In this document: piece after piece, positions 59,108 to 64,000 of the stretch
How positions within the stretch are numbered: position 1 is the first letter of the stretch
How the letters are laid out: each line of letters starts with the position of its first letter
Assembly (NCBI GenBank): GCA_002633005.1
Contig: NMRA01000170.1
Location: forward strand, 436,318 to 500,317
From: Phoronis australis
Lineage: Eukaryota; Phoronida; Phoronidae
Reading direction: 5' to 3'
DNA: 64,000 nt
The notes under the pieces: generated by a model
Database searches by the model: none
What the model was told of the DNA's origin: nothing
Seen by the model: the letters and a program-made list of their open reading frames with translations, nothing else
Translations under genes and position numbers: made by a program

Positions 59108-59456
59108 GATTATTACATGGCGAAGTCGTTATCCCTCGTGTCGTGTGGTCGGGATCCTTTGACTTGAGCATTATAGTCAGTTTCTAGTGGTAGCCTACTT
59201 TAGCAGACGATATATTCCTGATCGAAGCTTAGCGTGATGAAATGTGTAGTAAGCTATAACAGTTGCTAAACCTTAACTTATAGATTCACTTTATTTCTAT
59301 TTTGTTTTATTTTTCAATTGGTTTTGAGTAAAAGCATTATTTTACAAAAACATCTCGGCTTTTCTTAAAAGGTCACGACCTCCCTCGGGCGATAATTCTC
59401 CAAAATCCACTCGGACTCTAGATAACGGGGGATAACGACTTCGCCATGTAATAATC
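59108..59456. mobile_element. 349-bp MITE flanked by TATA, copy A
   Basis: Perfect inverted ends of 26 bp or more starting GATTATTACATGGCGAAGTC, with TATA on both sides (59104-59107, 59457-59460). Non-coding. Superfamily undetermined. Confidence 0.75.
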
Positions 59457-59920
59457 TATATACACACCTTGATCTGCCAAAGATGATATAACTTGCCATT
59501 GCAACATTGCACGTGGTCTACCGCATACAAAAAATCGTATTGTGACATCAGATCGGGAAAAGTCAAGTTTCCAAGCTTGTCAACACTGTGTAAGTTGTAT
59601 ACGACATTGGTATTGTGTTCTTGTGGCCAATTTTCAATGGTCTGGTAAACTTAGGCTATATTTGTCAAAAGCGCGAGCTGAACTTGTTTATTGATTAAAT
59701 GTGCTTTATGTATTTATGCAGGATTTGTGCTGGTATTTGTCATCTTAAACTAAGGGCGCCTTGTTTTAAATTAAACGCTAGATGCACTTGCTTATAATTG
59801 GTTTTTATGCACCCATGCATACCGGTAAATGCACAAAGCACAAACTGTGGTAAGTCAGTCACTCATAGAGGTTGACCGCTATTGGCAACATAGTAAGATT
59901 TGACAGGCTAGACTTTTAAC

Positions 59921-59921
59921 N
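59921..59921. other. Single N, probable contig join
   Basis: The sequence after it restarts the equivalent of position 57820. The N falls inside the inverted-repeat arm, a likely place for assembly to fail. Confidence 0.85.
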
Positions 59922-60225
59922 TACAACTGCACACATTGTTAAATTTTCTTTCAACCCTATGTTATTTACCGGTGTTAATTAATAAACTCAATATTTCCTC
60001 ATGCTCTTGCTGTTTTATTTTTTTTGCGGCAGCCAAGAGGGGCCTCCCATTAAATCCGCCTATGGACTGACAAGATAGGTCAGTGTGTTTAGGTAGAAGT
60101 CTAGCCTGTCAAATCTTACTATGTTGCCAATAACGGTAACCTCTTTCAGTGATTGGCTTGCCAGAGTTTGTAGACTAAAGTGAGTTGCACGAGCATCTTT
60201 GGATTATTCTTAACTCTTTTTTTCA

Positions 60226-60962
60226 AAAACCGGACGATCACCGCACAAATAAAAAAGTTCATGTTCAACTCAACGTTTCGTCTTTTCATTAGACATCATC
60301 AGGATCATATTTACAGCAATTTAGGACAACAAGTGCCAACATACAGCTCAGGTAACATCCATAGAGTAAAGTGAGAGATACATAGAATATGGTCAGTAGC
60401 TGGTTTCCGTAGGGGTTTGAAAACAACTATCAGTTTAACTGCTGGGTCTATGCCCCTTCGGAAACTTTCCAATATGCTGTGTAAACTGAAGTCACCCATC
60501 CCTTTATTGAACAAGAGCAATGTTGTGTATAAGGTTGAATGTGACAACTGTAAGGAATTCTATATAGGACCCAAACAGAGACGCCTCTGTGACAGGTTGA
60601 AAGAACGTCACACCTCAGAGAAAAGTAACGTATATAGGCATTGTATTAGCTACAATCACCAAGCCAGCTCTGTTAGTATTATCTGAAGAGAACCTAATAA
60701 GGAGTTAATGTACATTAAAGAGTCATTGGCCATTCAGAACCAGCATGCCACTGATTCTCTGAATAACATACAGAGCTCAGTGACCCTGCAGCTATGGGGA
60801 TGACCAGCTACTGATCATATTCTATGTATCTCCCACTTCACTCTATGGATGTTACCTGAGCTGTATGTTGGCACTTGTTGTCTTAAATTGTTGAATTGAA
60901 CATGAACTTTGTGCGGCGATCGTCCGGTTTTTGATCTTTATTGTGTCCAAAAACTGATTTAA
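60226..60962 (+). mobile_element. Penelope-like element remnant, copy B
   Basis: Same element as 58127-58853, with the same flanking duplication (60963-60977 on the right) and the same in-frame stop after the GIY-YIG segment (60417-60686). It keeps 10 bp missing from copy A, which complete the hammerhead-like motif. Confidence 0.75.
60261..60308 (-). ncRNA. Hammerhead-ribozyme-like motif
   Basis: The 48 nt on the minus strand have, in order: ATGATC, core CTGATGA, a 4-bp stem II (GTCT with AGAC) after one unpaired T, core GAAAC, a minimal stem III (AC...GT), T at the expected cleavage position, and GAACAT, which pairs with ATGATC at five of six positions. Penelope-like elements are known to carry minimal hammerheads in their terminal repeats. 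It lies on the strand opposite to the endonuclease frame, within the left arm. The inverted right arm lacks this core. Confidence 0.55.
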
Positions 60963-61216
60963 TTAACTCTTTTTTCATCTCATGTTTCCGTAAGTAAGCT
61001 CCTCTATACGCAACACACTTATTGGAGATGCAGTTGCTGTCTACATGCTCAAGAGTGGAACTATTTTGGTAGTAATTATAGTAACTTAGTTAACTAGCAA
61101 TAGACAGGTTCACTTCAGTGATCTTTGTTAGGTCACCAGATCCGTCACACCCTCCACTCACTCGTGTATAACAAATGTTATTCCACTATATTAGCCTCGA
61201 GTAGCAGATACATATA

Positions 61217-61565
61217 GATTATTACATGGCGAAGTCGTTATCCCTCGTGTCGTGTGGTCGGGATCCTTTGACTTGAGCATTATAGTCAGTTTCTAGTGGT
61301 AGCCTACTTTAGCAGACGATATATTCCTGATCGAAGCTTAGCGTGATGAAATGTGTAGTAAGCTATAACAGTTGCTAAACCTTAACTTATAGATTCACTT
61401 TATTTCTATTTTGTTTTATTTTTCAATTGGTTTTGAGTAAAAGCATTATTTTACAAAAACATCTCGGCTTTTCTTAAAAGGTCACGACCTCCCTCGGGCG
61501 ATAATTCTCCAAAATCCACTCGGACTCTAGATAACGGGGGATAACGACTTCGCCATGTAATAATC
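61217..61565. mobile_element. 349-bp MITE flanked by TATA, copy B
   Basis: Identical structure to 59108-59456, lying in the second copy of the 2.1-kb block. Confidence 0.75.
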
Positions 61566-61946
61566 TATATACACACCTTGATCTGCCAAAGATGATATAA
61601 CTTGCCATTGCAACATTGCACGTGGTCTACCGCATACAAAAAATCGTATTGTGACATCAGATCGGGAAAAGTCAAGTTTCCAAGCTTGTCAACACTGTGT
61701 AAGTTGTATACGACATTGGTATTGTGTTCTTGTGGCCAATTTTCAATGGTCTGGTAAACTTAGGCTATATTTGTCAAAAGCGCGAGCTGAACTTGTTTAT
61801 TGATTAAATGTGCTTTATGTATTTATGCAGGATTTGTGCTGGTATTTGTCATCTTAAACTAAGGGCGCCTTGTTTTAAATTAAACGCTAGATGCACTTGC
61901 TTATAATTGGTTTTTATGCACCCATGCATACCGGTAAATGCACAAA

Positions 61947-62662
61947 GCACAAACTGTGGTAAGTCAATCACTAACAGATGTTGACCGTTATTGGCAACAT
62001 AGTAAGATTTGACAGGCTAGACTTCTATCTAAACACACTGACCAATCTTGTCAGTCCATAGGTGGATTTAAGGGGAAGGCCCCCCTTGACGTCTGCAAAA
62101 AATAAAACAGCAAGAGCGTGAGGAAATATTGAGTTTATTAATTAACCCCGGTAATTAAAATACGGCTGAAAGAAAATTTAACAATGTGTGCAGTTTTAGT
62201 TTGTGTTTGCGTGTATGAGGGGGGGGGAGGCTCCGGCAAACCTCATTTCAAGTGTCCGATTCAGACAGGCGCAATCGTAACGGAACTATGGCTAGGTAAT
62301 GGCGATCCCGGTCGATATGAGTGTGATATTCTAGGCGACCGCCAATGGCGCTGCGCACTACAACTCCATTTCTGTCGTCTGCTTCACTGCGCTATGAAAC
62401 AATTGCTTCATTTTTTCAAACCAAAACGGAGTAATGATGAAGAAACACAAGCTGCTGATAAGATGTAAATTTTTGATCGAAGCCTTAGTGAACCTCTCAA
62501 AAACTCATAATTCTCTCTGTCACACATTAAAATTAAGACGATTTGCAAAGCAATCGCATGTTTAATGCCAACAGGAAAAACGGGTTTGGTTTTTAGAGCA
62601 ACTGACGACTATTTTAAACACAACTTTTGCTACTACTTGGTTGCGCAAAATATAAAGCGTGT
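61947..62662. repeat. Large inverted repeat, right arm
   Basis: Inverted counterpart of 57395-58073 with indels and substitutions. The ORF at 62184-62468 is a by-product of this arm and has no domain. Confidence 0.7.
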
Positions 62663-63640
62663 GGCTAATATTGCTATCGTCTCTGTCTGGGCATACGTCG
62701 TCGGCGTCCGCAGCTTCATCTCCTAAGGGCCTTGCAGGATCTTGATCAGATATGGCATATTTGTTCCTGTGAATGTGGTAATGGATGACAATGACTTTGA
62801 CAGATCAAACTGACGTCTGCTGTTCCCCCTAGTGCCAATTTTAGTTTTTGCTGGTGCCTGATCTGTATCTGCGTAATTCTTGGGTGAATTTTCATAAAAT
62901 TTGGCACAAAGGCTTCTATTATGATGGCAATGCCATCTTTCACGAATAGCTGTTTTTCAAATTTTCGAGTCAGTTTTTTGGAGTCCGCCTTCCTATCAGC
63001 CAAAGCGCTTGAAGGATCATGAAAATTGGCAGGTGTGTTTCTGATGAAAAGACCACAGTTGACTTTGATTTTCCGGCATTTTTCGACTACTCTGGCACCC
63101 AATAACCCTTTTCAGAAATTTTATGAAATTTGGCAGATGTGTACCTATGGAGTTGACAACAGGTAATGACAATTTAGTTTCATCCCAATCCGACAATTGG
63201 TGTGTCCCCTAGTGGCAATTTTATTTTTTCACGTTTTCCTGTATATCTTCGGAATTCATCGATAGATTTTCATGAATCTTGACAAATAGGTTTCTATTAA
63301 GGTAACGGCAATGCCTTTCCATTTTCAAATAGATTTTATATCTTGTGTGTCTCCTATTAGGGAATTTTAACAGTTTTAGGTCCATTTTAGTGACTGCCTC
63401 TCTATCCGCCAAACTACTCGGAAGATCGTTGTGAAAATTGCCAGATGCGTGTTTCTGATGAGAGGCATTGATATTCGAACGGGTTCCGCTACTTAAGCGC
63501 ACTCTAGTGGCATTTTATCCATCTATGGTTGTGTCTCCTTATCCTTTATGAAGGATTTTGTAAAATTTGGCCGACATGCTGCTGCGGAGTTCATGGCATT
63601 TTATGACACGTTTCAGACCCATTTGACTACTGACCACTGT
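62663..63640. repeat. Hairpin-headed CCCCTAGTGGC repeat family, block 3 (no hairpin)
   Basis: Starts mid-unit (GCTAATATTGCTATCGTCTC) directly at the edge of the inverted repeat. It contains several CCCCTAGTGGCAATTTTA-like and ATGAAATTTGGCAGATGTG-like motifs. Confidence 0.7.
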
Positions 63641-63667
63641 AATACCTGTAATACCTGTAATACCTGT
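63639..63667. repeat. 9-bp tandem repeat TAATACCTG, three units
   Basis: Three perfect units separating the dispersed repeat from the edge ORF. Confidence 0.85.
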
Positions 63668-63678
63668 CACGGACAGGA

Positions 63679-64000
63679 TCATTGAGGATATGCTGGTGCA
63701 TTAATTCCCTCCCCAGACCATGCCCGTGTCAGCAGAAGGCGCAGAACTCCAGGGCTGACGTTGCCTGTAAGCATTTGATTAGACAGCACTCGGGCACGGC
63801 CCTTCTTGTGACTCTTCGCAGCATGGCCATAAATAATACCGGCTTCGAGCAGGCGGCTGCCATCATTGAACTCAGCCAGCTGGGATGCAGTCTGCTCGAG
63901 GTTGCGTTTGCGAGCCAGCAGCTTAACGTCAGCCGAATATAAGTAGAGGGGTTGGTTGGTGGTGCATGAGCCAGCGAGGTAATCTGCACGCTCATTAATC
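63679..64000 (-). CDS. Unidentified ORF open to the right edge
   Basis: A minus-strand frame stays open for 106 codons from the edge to TGA (63679-63681). It includes ADYLAGSCTTNQPLYLYSAD, KLLARKRNLEQTASQLAEFN and SNQMLTGNVSPGVLRLLLTR. It is richer in G+C and in Leu, Ala and Arg than surrounding DNA and has no ATG within the window. I do not recognise the protein. It could be an exon of a host gene or transposon coding sequence. Other frames here are also open, which weakens the call. Confidence 0.35.
   Translation of the reverse strand, partial: INERADYLAGSCTTNQPLYLYSADVKLLARKRNLEQTASQLAEFNDGSRLLEAGIIYGHAAKSHKKGRARVLSNQMLTGNVSPGVLRLLLTRAWSGEGINAPAYPQ

Larger units (their letters stand above)
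57820..59919. repeat. Duplicated 2.1-kb block, copy A (ends at N 59921)
   Basis: Repeated at 59922 to about 62029, close to identical. Ends one base before the N. Confidence 0.9.
59922..62029. repeat. Duplicated 2.1-kb block, copy B
   Basis: Near-identical repeat of 57820-59919, including its own Penelope-like element and MITE. It continues into the complete right arm of the inverted repeat. Confidence 0.9.

Overview
The window is animal nuclear DNA: long introns with clean GT/AG junctions, AT-rich sequence and dense mobile elements. No ribosome-binding sites, operons or CRISPR arrays were seen. The species cannot be named from the sequence. Gene content, alternative-exon structure and repeat style fit a marine invertebrate, possibly a non-vertebrate deuterostome (inference).

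The backbone is a complete gene for a collagen-type prolyl 4-hydroxylase alpha subunit (P4HA-like, gene 1, + strand, coding 6284-40876, 14 coding positions, about 537 residues). A second, tandem P4HA-like gene starts at 44251; its first four exons are present and the rest lies beyond the right edge. Gene 2 and its introns align with 6239 to about 20200 of gene 1, so it arose by segmental duplication and the copies then gained different transposons. Upstream and divergent to gene 1 is the first coding exon of a neutral ceramidase gene (- strand, 5688-5843).

The most interesting feature is that gene 1 has three pairs of tandem alternative exons. They are 4a/4b in the peptide-substrate-binding domain, 10a/10b carrying the iron-binding His-x-Asp, and 11a/11b just after it. 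Each pair shares splice phase, so one choice per pair gives eight possible enzymes. Pair 11 resembles the mutually exclusive pair known in vertebrate P4HA2. Pairs 4 and 10 are not pairs I recognise from vertebrates. Gene 2 lacks 4b through a deletion of about 0.4 kb.

Three single N bases (3266, 25526, 59921) each sit exactly where a second copy of a 1.9-2.9 kb block begins. These blocks look like overlapping contig ends or haplotypes that were not merged. If so, the second exon 5 (26812-26863), one Kolobok-like element and one Penelope-like element are not real extra copies.

Layout: 1-5687 ceramidase intron with a TTAA-flanked THAP-fragment element; 5688-6283 divergent promoter; 6284-40876 P4HA gene 1, with a 3.4 kb foldback element in intron 1; 41278-44197 intergenic; 44251-57394 start of P4HA gene 2; 57395-62662 large inverted repeat around a Penelope-like element with a hammerhead-ribozyme-like motif; 62663-63640 a repeat family; 63679-64000 an unidentified ORF running off the edge.
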